64,000 nt of DNA from Winslowiella toletana (GCF_032164335.1 NZ_CP134152.1:1860001-1924000), one strand, 5' to 3'; positions 34,476-44,017 are shown, numbered from the stretch's first letter. Notes: generated by a model from the sequence alone, not told the origin. Numbers and translations are program-made.

Positions 34476-34547
34476 TTACAGGTCAACACCCATCCAGCTG
34501 GCAGTGACCTTGATCTCACCGCTGGCGCTCAGGGTATCCATCCAGTT
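34476..34547 (-). pseudogene. 3' remnant of a second ecpD gene
   Basis: The last 23 codons and the stop of an ecpD homologue: NWMDTLSASGEIKV then TASWMGVDL, against DWMGTVSASGEVKV and TATWVGVDK in the intact gene at 6659. The stop TAA overlaps the ATG of ecpE (TAATG). Homology stops sharply at 34547; upstream sequence is unrelated A/T-rich DNA. The remnant differs at several residues from the intact copy, so it is not a recent exact duplication. Confidence 0.85.
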
Positions 34548-35329
34548 AAGAGATGGTAAAATTTGAGCGTGAATAGGTTCAATCATAATATCCATTTGAT
34601 TTTAGGTTGATATAGTACGAAGTGAAACTGTAATTGGCAAGCTATCAAGCAGATTCACGATATATTTATCAATTAGCAATATTCTTAATATCTCGCGACT
34701 AATAAGATCCGATTTATGTATAACTAAGCCGATTGCAGTAAGAAGATAATTTACTGACCAGGATTATCTCTTAGGGGATTAAGAATAATTCCTGAGCAGG
34801 AATGCACGTTTTGTGCGAGTGGCGGTAAAATAAACAGAGACTCGACTTCCGCGTTGAAAGAGGTCAGCAAACCTGCTCCGGGTTAAGAGGGCTGAAGAGT
34901 TGTCAGCATTTAACTAATTTACTTTAGCAGATTATCCCGTAGAGTGGTGGTATATTAAGGTAATCAACTGGTCGTCATTTTACGTATGGTAAAAAATGTT
35001 AGCTTTATCGCCTAATGCCAAACAAAATAGCATTTGCTGTATAGTTTAAAATTGGGAAAATTCCTATTATACTGGCCATGACCTGACTAACAGTTGTACT
35101 TAACTTAAATTCACCAATTCTTAAATATTGATTAACCTTTTGCATAAGTTTGCAACGATTCTGGCACATTCATGTTATGTAGTCTATATGTTTAGTTAAT
35201 GTGACGGGATTGTGGTTGTGGATCTTCGCTATCGAAGAAAATTTAAAATCATTAAGTGCAGTTAACAAGTGAAATATTTATTAATAAATAGTAAATATTA
35301 AGTTATTAATTAATTTTAGCAGGTAGCTT
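34548..35329. other. A/T-rich intergenic region upstream of the MarT-like gene
   Basis: About 780 bp with no open frame of note. It marks the breakpoint of the ecpD remnant on the left and should hold the promoter of the MarT/FidL-like pair on the right. Its base composition resembles other H-NS-silenced adhesin promoters in the window. I see no clear repeat or operator. Confidence 0.4.
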
Positions 35330-36142
35330 GTGGCTATTTATACCATCAACTCTCGTGTTATTTTTAACGATCAAATGGGTTCTTTAAGCCTTACAGAAGG
35401 GCGTGAAGACCCAACTATCCTTGCTGCGCCAGCATCAAGGTTATTGACCCTGTTGATTAAGAACAACAATAAAGTCCTCACCCGTGATGAGATACTGACA
35501 GAGGTTTGGGAAAATCATGGACTGGTGGCGTCGAGTAATAATCTGTATCACTACATCTCGGTTATCAGGAAATCCCTGGCAAGCCTCGGAGAAGACAATA
35601 TTATCGTTACACTGCCAAAAGTCGGATTTTCTATGAAGGCTTTATCAATAGTGACCGAAAGTGAAGAGAAAAAAAACGTATTGCCTTATGTGGAAGAGGT
35701 TCTTGATAAGCAGGACCTTCACAAGATTAAGTTAACAGAAAACAATACGCATATCAAAAAAAAGCCATTTAATTTTGTAAACTATAAGAGGAATATAGCT
35801 ATTGCTGCAGGATTTTGTATATTGTTAGTAATCATTTTAGTGATTTTTCTAAGTTACTACAAAAGTAATCAGGTTTATTTTAATTATCCTCCAATTGATA
35901 AAATAAATAATTGCAACATTTATCCCTTAAAGAAAGCTTCACCGGGCCAGGATAATCTGACTGTCAATGAGGTGAAATCTAAACTGGAAAAATATAAATT
36001 GGATTGCAACAGAGATGCCAATGTATATTTTTCTAATGAGAGAGGATATAAGTTAATATACTACTGTACACTTCTGTCTGGCACCATCCCCAATCCGCAA
36101 GACTGCTTTAATATCATTGTCGATGATGAGGTTTCATTATGA
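35330..36142 (+). CDS. MarT/CadC/ToxR-like membrane-anchored transcriptional regulator
   Basis: 270 residues from GTG 35330 (AGG six bases upstream). Residues 1-105 form an OmpR-type winged helix (RLLTLLIKNNNKVLTRDEILTEVWENHG, SSNNLYHYISVIRKSL, IVTLPKVGFSM). A charged linker leads to one transmembrane helix (about 154-172, IAIAAGFCILLVIILVIFLSYY). The periplasmic part has four cysteines that may form disulfides (NNCNIY, KLDCNRD, YYCTLL, QDCFN). ToxR-class proteins bind DNA from the membrane and sense periplasmic signals. It overlaps a FidL-like gene by ATGA, as in the marT-fidL pair of Salmonella SPI-3, and precedes a fimbrial operon it probably activates. Confidence 0.85.
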   Translation: MAIYTINSRVIFNDQMGSLSLTEGREDPTILAAPASRLLTLLIKNNNKVLTRDEILTEVWENHGLVASSNNLYHYISVIRKSLASLGEDNIIVTLPKVGFSMKALSIVTESEEKKNVLPYVEEVLDKQDLHKIKLTENNTHIKKKPFNFVNYKRNIAIAAGFCILLVIILVIFLSYYKSNQVYFNYPPIDKINNCNIYPLKKASPGQDNLTVNEVKSKLEKYKLDCNRDANVYFSNERGYKLIYYCTLLSGTIPNPQDCFNIIVDDEVSL

Positions 36143-36642
36143 CATTTTTTAGCAGAAAACTTAAAATTGTAGTTTATATTTTACTTTTTATCTTTTTTGC
36201 TTTTTTATTGACTTTCAGTGAAAATAGAAAAGGGAGTGCACCTGGCGTTTTCCCATACAGGATTTGTAAGGCGGAGTTAAAATTAATTGATCTCACAAGT
36301 GATAATATAAAAACTGCTAATATCAGGATTTTTTTTCTCTTCAACAGCAATCAATCGGGAAATATGGAGTTCTCAGGTAAAATTTTTAATGAGCAACAGG
36401 AATATTTAACGCGCGGAAGGATAGATTTTAACTATCAGTATAATAAGAATATTATGGAAATAACCGGCATACACAGAACGCTCAGTGACCGGGACATGTC
36501 TTCATTGCTGGGGGCAACTTTACCCGAATATTTGTCTGTGGATAAAGGCAGCATGATATTCAGCACGCGGATAATAAGCTCTTCGCAAGTGGTAGTTACT
36601 CGCTACAACGAACCGATTTATGTTATGACATGTAATAAATAG
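36139..36642 (+). CDS. FidL-like single-pass membrane protein, partner of the MarT-like regulator
   Basis: 167 residues. An N-terminal transmembrane helix (IVVYILLFIFFAFLLTF) is followed by a periplasmic beta-rich domain (RICKAELKLIDLTSDNIKTANIRIFFLF, NMEFSGKIFN, INYQYNKN-like strands, VVVTRYNEPIYVMTCNK). Two cysteines (RICKA and MTCNK) could form a disulfide. Length and layout match FidL, a ToxS-like partner that stabilises or tunes the ToxR-type regulator. Translation is coupled to the upstream gene (ATGA overlap). Confidence 0.8.
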   Translation: MTFFSRKLKIVVYILLFIFFAFLLTFSENRKGSAPGVFPYRICKAELKLIDLTSDNIKTANIRIFFLFNSNQSGNMEFSGKIFNEQQEYLTRGRIDFNYQYNKNIMEITGIHRTLSDRDMSSLLGATLPEYLSVDKGSMIFSTRIISSSQVVVTRYNEPIYVMTCNK

Positions 36643-37077
36643 TCGATACCCCCTGCTTCTGAATGATGCGGGGGTGTCACTGCTTACCGTTAAACCCTTC
36701 ACAGCCTACACTCTGAACACCCCTTCATCTTGTAATGCTACCCAACCCGCCTGGCTGGTCTGCACCTGTTTATTTCCAGTACTCCCTCCTCTGAGCTGAT
36801 AAAAAACGCTATTTATCAGCATGATCCGTCGAAAAGACAAGAATCCTCTTAATTAATTCCTTAATATTCTTAGTGTAAAATACTGCTTAAATACTTTTTT
36901 TGGTCATTTAAAACATGTATTAACCTTAAATGCAGTTAAATCTGTTGTGTTTTTCTTAATTGGCAATACATAGTTCCAAGCTTTTTTGGCAAAGATTAAC
37001 ATTATGCGGTCAGGTCAAACTAAGTAAATGTGACATTTTTTTATTAATAAGTGCTGGATCAAATTGAGGCGTAAGCA
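36643..37077. other. Promoter region of the chaperone-usher operon
   Basis: About 435 bp. At its left end ACCCCC and GC pair with GC and GGGGGT (36646-36675) around a loop, a likely end-of-transcript hairpin for the FidL-like gene although no T-run follows. The remainder is A/T-rich with long T and A tracts, as expected for a silenced and counter-silenced fimbrial promoter. No invertible-element repeats are visible. Confidence 0.45.
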
Positions 37078-37626
37078 ATGAAAGTTAGTCAAAAAGTGAT
37101 GTGTTTAAGCAGTGTGCTGCTATCAGTTTACTCAGTGAGTGCTGCAGCAGTTTCGGACAACACCATCAGTTTTGAAGGTGAGGTGACGGCGCAAACGTGC
37201 ACCGTACTGGTAAATGGTCAGGCGAGCCCGGTTGTTTTATTACCAACCGTATCGACTACTGATTTGACCGCGGCAGGCAGTACTGCTGGCACCACCAGTT
37301 TTGAATTTAATGTTAGTGGTTGCACAACCTCTGACGAGGCTTCCACTATCGGTGCGAAATTCACCGGTAATGCAGTTGATACTTCTACCGCAGGAGCGGG
37401 AACACTCGGTAATACGGGTACAGCAACCAATGTCAATATTCAGCTATTGGACAGTGCAAGTGCACCAATTGATCTCAATTCTACCTGGACAGGCAAAGGA
37501 GATATTGCGCTGCCAGCTGACTCTGCGGTCGCAACGCAAACCTATTATGCCCGCTATTTTGCAACGGGTGCCGCTGCTGCAGGTACGGTTAAAGCCTCTG
37601 TACAATATGCACTGAATTATCAATAA
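37078..37626 (+). CDS. Major fimbrial subunit, type 1-like
   Basis: 182 residues. A signal peptide (VMCLSSVLLSVYSVSAAA) leads to DNTISFEGEVTAQTCTVLVNG, the classical pilin N-terminal start, with Cys in TCTV and a partner in VSGCTTSDEA. The protein ends VKASVQYALNYQ, the donor-strand accepting C-terminus with the penultimate Tyr pattern. Ala/Thr-rich composition is typical. It polymerises through the chaperone and usher encoded downstream. Followed by a leaky terminator. Confidence 0.92.
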   Translation: MKVSQKVMCLSSVLLSVYSVSAAAVSDNTISFEGEVTAQTCTVLVNGQASPVVLLPTVSTTDLTAAGSTAGTTSFEFNVSGCTTSDEASTIGAKFTGNAVDTSTAGAGTLGNTGTATNVNIQLLDSASAPIDLNSTWTGKGDIALPADSAVATQTYYARYFATGAAAAGTVKASVQYALNYQ

Positions 37627-37641
37627 GCCGGTCTGAACCAG

Positions 37642-37675
37642 AATATGATGGCGGTTATCCTGCCATCATATTTTA
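37642..37675 (+). terminator. Leaky intrinsic terminator after the major pilin gene
   Basis: A perfect 11-bp stem, AATATGATGGC (37642-37652) with GCCATCATATT (37662-37672), with TTTTAT at its foot, lies in the pilin-chaperone gap. It probably stops most transcripts after the major pilin and lets a minority read into the assembly genes. Confidence 0.75.
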
Positions 37676-37734
37676 TCCAGTCTGAGATTTTTTATTCAGA
37701 GTCGACGTGGTGAAGAATAAATTAGGTTGTAAAA

Positions 37735-38493
37735 ATGATTGCTGATACTACTGCGATAAACAGAATTAAGGGCATTGTACTGTTGGTCGCGTTGATGATT
37801 TTTTCCACACTGACCAATGCCAGCGTCACCATGATCGGTACACGTATAATTTATCCTGCTGAAAGCGCATCAGTGAATGTTGAGTTCGCTAATAAGGATA
37901 TTATTCCTTATGCGGTGCAGGTGTGGATTGACAGTGGCGATGAAGAATCGACGCCAGCAACGGCGAAAGCTCCTTTTGTTGCGGCTCCTGCGTTGTTCCG
38001 CATTATGCCAGGCAGTGGTCAGGTTTTGCGTCTGGCGTACAGCGGTGGAAAAAACTTACCTCAGGATCGAGAATCGGTTTTTTACTTTAACTTTTTACAG
38101 ATTCCACCCGCTAACCTGGATAAAGACAGCGAGCAAAAACGTAACTCAGTGCTGGTGATGTTAAAAAATCGCGTAAAGATTTTCTATCGTCCTCAGTCAA
38201 TCGCTAAAAAAATCAGAAATAATAAAGACGATATTCAGATTGCTACCCGTCAGGCTGGTGATAAAACGATAGTGAAAATCAATAATACATCACCTTTTTT
38301 TGTTTCGCTGGTGAATGTTAATATCAAATCAGGAAATAAAAAATATAACCGCAGTGCCGATATGTTAGCACCTTTTTCCCAGACTGAAATTAAATTCGAA
38401 AAGTTGCCATCAATGAAGAATTTCAGCGTGGAGCTAACCTCTATTAACGATCAGGGTGCATATGTGAATCATGTATATGAAATCACTGGCTGA
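37735..38493 (+). CDS. PapD-like periplasmic fimbrial chaperone
   Basis: 252 residues. A signal region (IVLLVALMIFSTLTNA) is followed by SVTMIGTRIIYPAESASVNVEFANKD and PALFRIMPGSGQVLRLAYSGGKNLPQDRESVFYFNFLQIPP, the G1 and F1 strand motifs of classical pilus chaperones, including the LPxDRESxFxxN signature. The Lys and Arg that anchor subunit carboxylates are expected in RIIYP and in LKNRVKIFYRP. Its 3' end overlaps the usher gene by 23 bp. Confidence 0.93.
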   Translation: MIADTTAINRIKGIVLLVALMIFSTLTNASVTMIGTRIIYPAESASVNVEFANKDIIPYAVQVWIDSGDEESTPATAKAPFVAAPALFRIMPGSGQVLRLAYSGGKNLPQDRESVFYFNFLQIPPANLDKDSEQKRNSVLVMLKNRVKIFYRPQSIAKKIRNNKDDIQIATRQAGDKTIVKINNTSPFFVSLVNVNIKSGNKKYNRSADMLAPFSQTEIKFEKLPSMKNFSVELTSINDQGAYVNHVYEITG

Positions 38494-41047
38494 TAGCTTA
38501 TTGGCAAAACCTTATTCCTTGATAACGCTTTCAATCCTGGCTTGTTACCAGCCTGTGGCGTTGGCTGAGGACTTTTATTTTGATCCAGGGCTGCTGCAGG
38601 GGACCGGGTTATCGATTAATCTGGCGAAATTAAATGAAAAGGTGATAGAAACTGAAGCCGGGCGCTATCGGATTGATCTCTTTGTTAATAACAAGTTAAT
38701 TAAGGAGAATCTGGAGATCGCTTTTGGTTCTAAGCCCGGTGACTCTGCGGCCGTAACACAGCCCTGTTTTAGCGCAGAGGATATTAAACTGATTCAGCTT
38801 AAGCCAGACTCAGTGGCGGCTAATCCTGTAGATGGACAATGTGCATGGTTTTCAGATTTATCAGCAGGTTCTTCATGGGAGCTTGAGCAGTCTACACTGA
38901 AATTAAAGTTACTGATTCCGCAAAGCTCGCTGTATCGGCAGCCGCGCGGGTTTATTCCTGTTTCGCAGTGGGACAGTGGCGCATTAGGTTTGTTCAGTAA
39001 ACATAACACTAACTATTATGAAACCCACAGTAGCGGCGGCTATAAGACCAAGACCCTGTGGAGCAGTATTAATAGCGGTACCAATATCGGTCTGTGGCAA
39101 CTGAGGAATCTGTCTAACCTACGTTACAGCGAAAATAACAGCGTCAGGAGCCATAGCTGGGATAGCGTGCGTACTTTTGCACAGCGACCGCTGCCCTCAA
39201 TCAGTTCGTTGGTCACTTTGGGCGACAGTTATACTAAGAGTAGCCTTTTCGGCAGTCTGGCGTTTAATGGCGTTAAACTGGAAAATGATTTGCGCATGTA
39301 TCCACAAAGTAAACGTGGTTATGCGCCGGAAGTACGCGGCAGTGCGGATACAACTGCGCGGGTGGTCGTGAAACAGTTTGGTAATACCATTTATGAAACC
39401 GTGGTTTCACCCGGCCCGTTTGTTATTGATGATTTATATAACACCAGCGGTCAGGGTGATCTTCAGGTAACCGTATTTGAAGCTAACGGCAAGACCTCAA
39501 GCTTTACTGTGCCTTACTCCGCGGTGCCGGATTCTGTGCGCCCGGGGATCTGGAACTATCAACTGGCTTTGGGTCGGGTCCGGCAGCATTACGAAGTTGA
39601 TAACGAGTTCTTTGAAAGTGTTTTACAACACGGGTTAAGTAATCGCTTTACCGGTAATGCTGGCTTACGACTGGCAAAAGATTATCAGGCGTATCTGATT
39701 GGCGGTGTGATGGCCACACAGTTCGGTGCTGTCGGGATTAACGCCACTTACTCGCACGCTAAAGCGGAGGATGACCAGACGCAGTCCGGCTGGCGTGCCG
39801 AAACCAGTTACAGCCGTACATTTGACAGTGGAACCAACCTGACGCTGGCGGCTTATCGCTATTCGACCAGTGGCTTCAGGGATTTACAGGATGTGCTTGG
39901 GGTCAGACGTTACCAGAACGGGGATACACAATATTATTCCGATTCACTGAATCAAAAGAACCGCTTTAGCGCTACAGTAGTACAAAATTTTGATAGTTTG
40001 GGATCGCTGTCATTAAATGCCAGTACGTCGGACTATTACAGCAATAATTCACGGATTACCCAGTTTCAGCTGGGTTACAGTAACAGCTATAAAAAAATCA
40101 GTTACAGCATCAATGTTGGACGACAGAGAACCAGTTACAGCAGCAGAAATAATTATGTCAGTAATTATGAAGACGATCAAAGCCGACAGAAATATACGGA
40201 AAATACAATATCAGTAGGGTTTTCGATGCCGCTGGAATGGGGTGATAGCCGACCGAATATTTCAGTCAATATGAACAAAAATAAGTCTTCAGAGTCGCTA
40301 ACCACTTCGATGTCAGGAACATTGACCGAAAACAGGAATTTGTCATATTCGCTTTACAGTGGCGTAGAGAATTATCAACAGAGTAGTAATACTATGACGT
40401 GGGGCGGATCGTTGCAGCAGAATACTGCGAAGGGGACATTCCGTGGCTCATACTCTCAGGGCAGCGATTATAAGCAATTAGGGCTGGGAACCTCTGGAAC
40501 CTTGTTGATACATCCTGGTGGTGTCACCTATGGTCCATACGTCAGCGATACTTTTGCGTTGGTAAAAGCGAAAGGGGCTAAAGGAGCTGAAATTAAAAAT
40601 GGCCAGGGTGCAAAAATAGACAGTTTTGGTTACGCGATTTTGCCTTCACTTTCGCCTTACCAATACAACACCGTCAGTCTGGATCCCAAAGGGCTTGATT
40701 CTCAGATTGAGATTCAGGGAGGAAGTCAGCAGGTGGTGCCGTATGCCGGTGCCTTTGTCCAGGTCAACTTTGAAACGTTATCCGGCCAGCAGGTATTAAT
40801 TAATACCTTACTTGATCAGGGCCAGGTAATACCAATGGGGGCCGATGTTATGGATAAAGATGGCAATAATTTAGGCATGGTTGGACAGGCAGGGCAAATA
40901 TATGCGCGCATCAGTGAACACTCTGGGGTTTTATTCATCTCATGGGGTGCGACTCAATCAGAGCAGTGCAAAATAAATTATCAATTACCTACAAAATCTG
41001 ACGGTGAGCTAATTCAGTTGACGTTACCTTGTAAGTTTGAATTGTAG
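38471..41047 (+). CDS. Classical fimbrial usher (FimD/PapC family)
   Basis: 858 residues. A signal peptide (SLITLSILACYQPVALA) precedes DFYFDPGLLQGTGLSINLAKLNE, the usher N-terminal domain that recruits chaperone-subunit complexes. The barrel with plug domain (RGYAPEVRGSADTTARVVVKQFGNTIYETVVSPGPFVIDDLY) and two C-terminal domains ending in a Cys pair (SEQCKINY, LPCKFEL) follow. All expected domains are present and length is normal. Translation is probably coupled to the chaperone gene; an ATG two codons downstream is an alternative start. Confidence 0.95.
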   Translation: MYMKSLADSLLAKPYSLITLSILACYQPVALAEDFYFDPGLLQGTGLSINLAKLNEKVIETEAGRYRIDLFVNNKLIKENLEIAFGSKPGDSAAVTQPCFSAEDIKLIQLKPDSVAANPVDGQCAWFSDLSAGSSWELEQSTLKLKLLIPQSSLYRQPRGFIPVSQWDSGALGLFSKHNTNYYETHSSGGYKTKTLWSSINSGTNIGLWQLRNLSNLRYSENNSVRSHSWDSVRTFAQRPLPSISSLVTLGDSYTKSSLFGSLAFNGVKLENDLRMYPQSKRGYAPEVRGSADTTARVVVKQFGNTIYETVVSPGPFVIDDLYNTSGQGDLQVTVFEANGKTSSFTVPYSAVPDSVRPGIWNYQLALGRVRQHYEVDNEFFESVLQHGLSNRFTGNAGLRLAKDYQAYLIGGVMATQFGAVGINATYSHAKAEDDQTQSGWRAETSYSRTFDSGTNLTLAAYRYSTSGFRDLQDVLGVRRYQNGDTQYYSDSLNQKNRFSATVVQNFDSLGSLSLNASTSDYYSNNSRITQFQLGYSNSYKKISYSINVGRQRTSYSSRNNYVSNYEDDQSRQKYTENTISVGFSMPLEWGDSRPNISVNMNKNKSSESLTTSMSGTLTENRNLSYSLYSGVENYQQSSNTMTWGGSLQQNTAKGTFRGSYSQGSDYKQLGLGTSGTLLIHPGGVTYGPYVSDTFALVKAKGAKGAEIKNGQGAKIDSFGYAILPSLSPYQYNTVSLDPKGLDSQIEIQGGSQQVVPYAGAFVQVNFETLSGQQVLINTLLDQGQVIPMGADVMDKDGNNLGMVGQAGQIYARISEHSGVLFISWGATQSEQCKINYQLPTKSDGELIQLTLPCKFEL

Positions 41048-41057
41048 AGGATATATA

Positions 41058-42386
41058 GTGAATAAAATATTAAATTTTATATTAACTTCGATACTACTTT
41101 TACCTCTAACTGCTCAAGCGGCATGTAGTAAAGTGACGAGCACCACATCACTATCGGCTGACATGATTGCGGCGGGCTATACTGCCGCAAGCTGGGCCGG
41201 TGCATGCAGAAGTTGTAATGGTCCACTTGGCTTACCGCCAGTGATATCGGTGAGTTCCAGTGATAGTTTTATGCCTGGTGGCACATTACTGGCGAGTTCA
41301 GTCGCTAATTTTACTACAGCTGCGACAACGAATGGCTTCAGTGCAAATCAAATTCTGTTTCGTTGTGCACTGGCTGATGCTGATTCTCTGTATGAGGTCT
41401 ATGCCACACAATCTTATTCTGCTCATGCGGGGGCTAATGAAACGAGTGATATCCCGGGAGCATATCATACTTATGTTAGAGGCGTGGCTATAAGATTAAC
41501 CAATATGAAATCAGGTAACTACTTTACCGGTTACTGGCAATCAAGAAAAATGACTGCTGATGAATACATCCAGGATGAAACCTATATATATATTCCTGCC
41601 AGTGCTTTCAGTGATGTTTTTGTTGAGCTTTTTAAAACAGCATCAACCGTTTATACGGGTGGTAACTCTTCAAACTATTATGTATTCACCAATAATCTCG
41701 GAAACGGATTCAGTACCCTCAGAGGTCCAGGTATAAATGCCACCTTAGTTGACGGTGCATGGGAAGGAAATACCTATGGCGGATGGCCTGCTAGTTGGCC
41801 GGGAAAATTCGGCATGACTAATGATTTAACTTTTGTGCGGGGCGCAATGTGTTTGATTAAGGATTTTCCATCAGTTGTACTCATGCCGACTATTACCGAG
41901 TCTGAACTTAATTCCGGAAGTACAAGTCAACAAAACTTCTCGGTAAATTTAAGTTGTGAGGACAATGCCATATCCAGCGTCAGCAAATCAACTGCTTCAA
42001 GCGCCAATGTGGCGATGGGGTTTATGGTTAACCAGCCTGGTTCAGTTGCGGCGGCCACTAATTTAGGCCTGGTACAAACTGGCGGGGGTATAACCTATTT
42101 GTTGGATAACAATTATGGTGCTTCCGGCGTGGCCTCTGGAGTGGGTATCAGAATTTTCAATGAAAGTGGTACAGCACTGAATTTATTGCCCAGCAGGACA
42201 ACCAATACCGGCAATGCCGGCGGTTGGTACGCTTATAAAGATCTAACTACCAGTCAGGGTGATTCTACCGACGGTGTCACAACGTATACCGGAAATTTCA
42301 CTGCCTCTCTTGAGGCCATCAGTGGTCAAACAGCTACAGCAGGTACCGTCAATGCACAGCTTCAGGTGGTGGTCAGTTTTCAATAA
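41058..42386 (+). CDS. Two-domain fimbrial tip adhesin
   Basis: 442 residues from GTG 41058, with AGAGGA six bases upstream; an in-frame TTG at 41037 has no site. The signal peptide (FILTSILLLPLTAQA) is followed by a lectin-like N-terminal domain (about 25-270) with Cys pairs (ACSKV, GACRSCNG) and Tyr/Trp-rich loops. A linker leads to a C-terminal pilin domain (VVLMPTITESELNSGSTSQQNFSVNLSCED to LQVVVSFQ). This is the usual layout of FimH/MrkD-type tip adhesins. The receptor cannot be told from sequence. Confidence 0.85.
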   Translation: MNKILNFILTSILLLPLTAQAACSKVTSTTSLSADMIAAGYTAASWAGACRSCNGPLGLPPVISVSSSDSFMPGGTLLASSVANFTTAATTNGFSANQILFRCALADADSLYEVYATQSYSAHAGANETSDIPGAYHTYVRGVAIRLTNMKSGNYFTGYWQSRKMTADEYIQDETYIYIPASAFSDVFVELFKTASTVYTGGNSSNYYVFTNNLGNGFSTLRGPGINATLVDGAWEGNTYGGWPASWPGKFGMTNDLTFVRGAMCLIKDFPSVVLMPTITESELNSGSTSQQNFSVNLSCEDNAISSVSKSTASSANVAMGFMVNQPGSVAAATNLGLVQTGGGITYLLDNNYGASGVASGVGIRIFNESGTALNLLPSRTTNTGNAGGWYAYKDLTTSQGDSTDGVTTYTGNFTASLEAISGQTATAGTVNAQLQVVVSFQ

Positions 42387-43086
42387 AACCCTTTTTATAA
42401 TGGGTTTTATGCTTTGCAGCACGGCGTTTAACGCCAATGCAGTGGTGAATGCGGAAAAAACTCGGGTGGTGTTTAACTCGGGTAGCCAGTCTGAATCACT
42501 TTCATTAGTGAACTCAGAGAAACAGCCAGTGGTGGTCCAGGTCTGGACTGATAAAGGTGACCCAACGGTCACACCGGATAAAGTGCAGACGCCGATTGTG
42601 ATTGATCCTCCGGTTTTTAAAATGAAGCCGGGAGAGATACGTAACTTGAGACTGATATTACTGTCGTCGGGTAACTTGCCGCAGGATCGGGAAAGCGTAT
42701 TTTGGCTTAATATTTTCCAGATTCCCCCTAATACCGCCAGCCAACAAGCCGGAGCGAGGCGGTTGGTGCTACCGCTGAAAATCAGGATGAAGGTATTTGT
42801 CAGGCCTGAAAGCATTGGTGAATTAAAAGAGGCCGATGTTAATAAAATGAAGTTTGAAGTGGTCGGCATCGGAGCAGAAAAAAAGCTCATTATTAATAAT
42901 CCGACCCCCTGGCATATTTCGCTGGCTGGATTAAAACTGGGTAAGGCAGAGTTTTCGCCGCTGATGGTTGAGCCTTATTCAAAGGTTGCATTGCCGATAG
43001 CGGCGGGAGTCACGCTCTCTGATAGCGTTGCGTATGAGGCTTTAAATGATCTGGGAACTCGCTGGCAAGGCAGGCAGGCATTATAA
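42352..43086 (+). CDS. Second PapD-like fimbrial chaperone
   Basis: 244 residues from ATG 42352, inside the last 35 bases of the adhesin gene; this start gives a good signal peptide (MHSFRWWSVFNKTLFIMGFMLCSTAFNA, cut after NANA). The G1 and F1 motifs are present: EKTRVVFNSGSQSESLSLVNSEKQPVVVQVWTD and PPVFKMKPGEIRNLRLILLSSGNLPQDRESVFWLNIFQIPP. It likely serves the tip adhesin while the first chaperone serves the shaft. Cotranslation with the adhesin supports that reading. Confidence 0.9.
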   Translation: MHSFRWWSVFNKTLFIMGFMLCSTAFNANAVVNAEKTRVVFNSGSQSESLSLVNSEKQPVVVQVWTDKGDPTVTPDKVQTPIVIDPPVFKMKPGEIRNLRLILLSSGNLPQDRESVFWLNIFQIPPNTASQQAGARRLVLPLKIRMKVFVRPESIGELKEADVNKMKFEVVGIGAEKKLIINNPTPWHISLAGLKLGKAEFSPLMVEPYSKVALPIAAGVTLSDSVAYEALNDLGTRWQGRQAL

Positions 43087-43174
43087 GCGCTTAGGTAAAT
43101 ATATTTTTATTACCAATCAAACTTATTGTGGTTGAGATGAATATTGTATTGAATTCCTTATGTATCTTTTTTAA

Positions 43175-43786
43175 ATGAGTTTTAATATGAATATTTCAAT
43201 AAATACTAAAAATAATTTTTATGCTAATGCGTTACTCGAACTGATCAAAGACGTTTATCATGACACTGTCTGTGAAAGTCCGCTGATAATTTTTGGAGAA
43301 CAGGGGCGTTTTGAATCTGATATTGTGCTCAGTGAGTCTGAACAGAGCTTAAATTTTCCTGGGATCAGGATTTGTGAAGTTAAAACTCAGGTTTTTGTTC
43401 TGCTTGCAAAGGAGAGTGATAGGGATTATTGCGCCGATACTTGTAACCATGCCTGCAATTTGATTATCTGGCGTGACGATGATCTCGCCAGAGCCAGAGC
43501 CAAGATATCCCGGGCCATCTCCTTATTTCATGAAGTTTCCGCCGCAGAGTTCTGCATTCCGGATAAAGGAATCATAGCCGACTATTCTGCCTTAAACCAA
43601 CGAGAGATAAGCGTTATTAAGTATTTTGGTCAGGGACTGAATACCAATTCAATAGCCAAAAAATTATATTTAAATTTTAAAACCGTCAGTCATTATAAAC
43701 GCTCGGCAATGCGTAAACTTGGCGTGTCAGATGAGGCTGGTTTTTACTTTCATGCGTTAAAAATTGTTGGTCGCTATACATTGTAA
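43175..43786 (+). CDS. LuxR-type helix-turn-helix regulator at the end of the fimbrial operon
   Basis: 203 residues. The N-terminal part is an unrecognised alpha/beta region (NALLELIKDVYHDTVCESPLIIFGEQ) with four cysteines (VCES, ICEVK, DYCADTCNHAC). The C-terminus is a LuxR/GerE helix-turn-helix (ALNQREISVIKYFGQGLNTNSIAKKLYLNFKTVSHYKRSAMRKLGV). No receiver-domain aspartates are evident. ATG 43187 is an alternative start. Placement 88 bp after the last fimbrial gene suggests it regulates this operon or another surface phase, as LuxR-type genes do at the ends of several enterobacterial fimbrial loci. Confidence 0.85.
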   Translation: MSFNMNISINTKNNFYANALLELIKDVYHDTVCESPLIIFGEQGRFESDIVLSESEQSLNFPGIRICEVKTQVFVLLAKESDRDYCADTCNHACNLIIWRDDDLARARAKISRAISLFHEVSAAEFCIPDKGIIADYSALNQREISVIKYFGQGLNTNSIAKKLYLNFKTVSHYKRSAMRKLGVSDEAGFYFHALKIVGRYTL

Positions 43787-44017
43787 ACGGTTGTTCTGAC
43801 CAGAGCAGGGCTGTAACTCTGCTTGCTGATTATGCGGTGACTTAATGCGGTCAGAGAAAAAAATTTGTGACTTGTCACTGTAGTATGCTCCATTTCTGAG
43901 GGTTACTTGTGTCTGACTGATAACAGAGAGTCGACAGAGTAATCCCTCTATCCGCCAATCCGATAAATTTGCTATTGTGTTTTTATCAGTCAATTCTGCG
44001 AAGAAATCGGATAACGA

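Noticed and set aside
36643-37077. Possible phase-variable invertible promoter upstream of the fimbrial operon
   Set aside because: No flanking inverted repeats and no recombinase gene are present.
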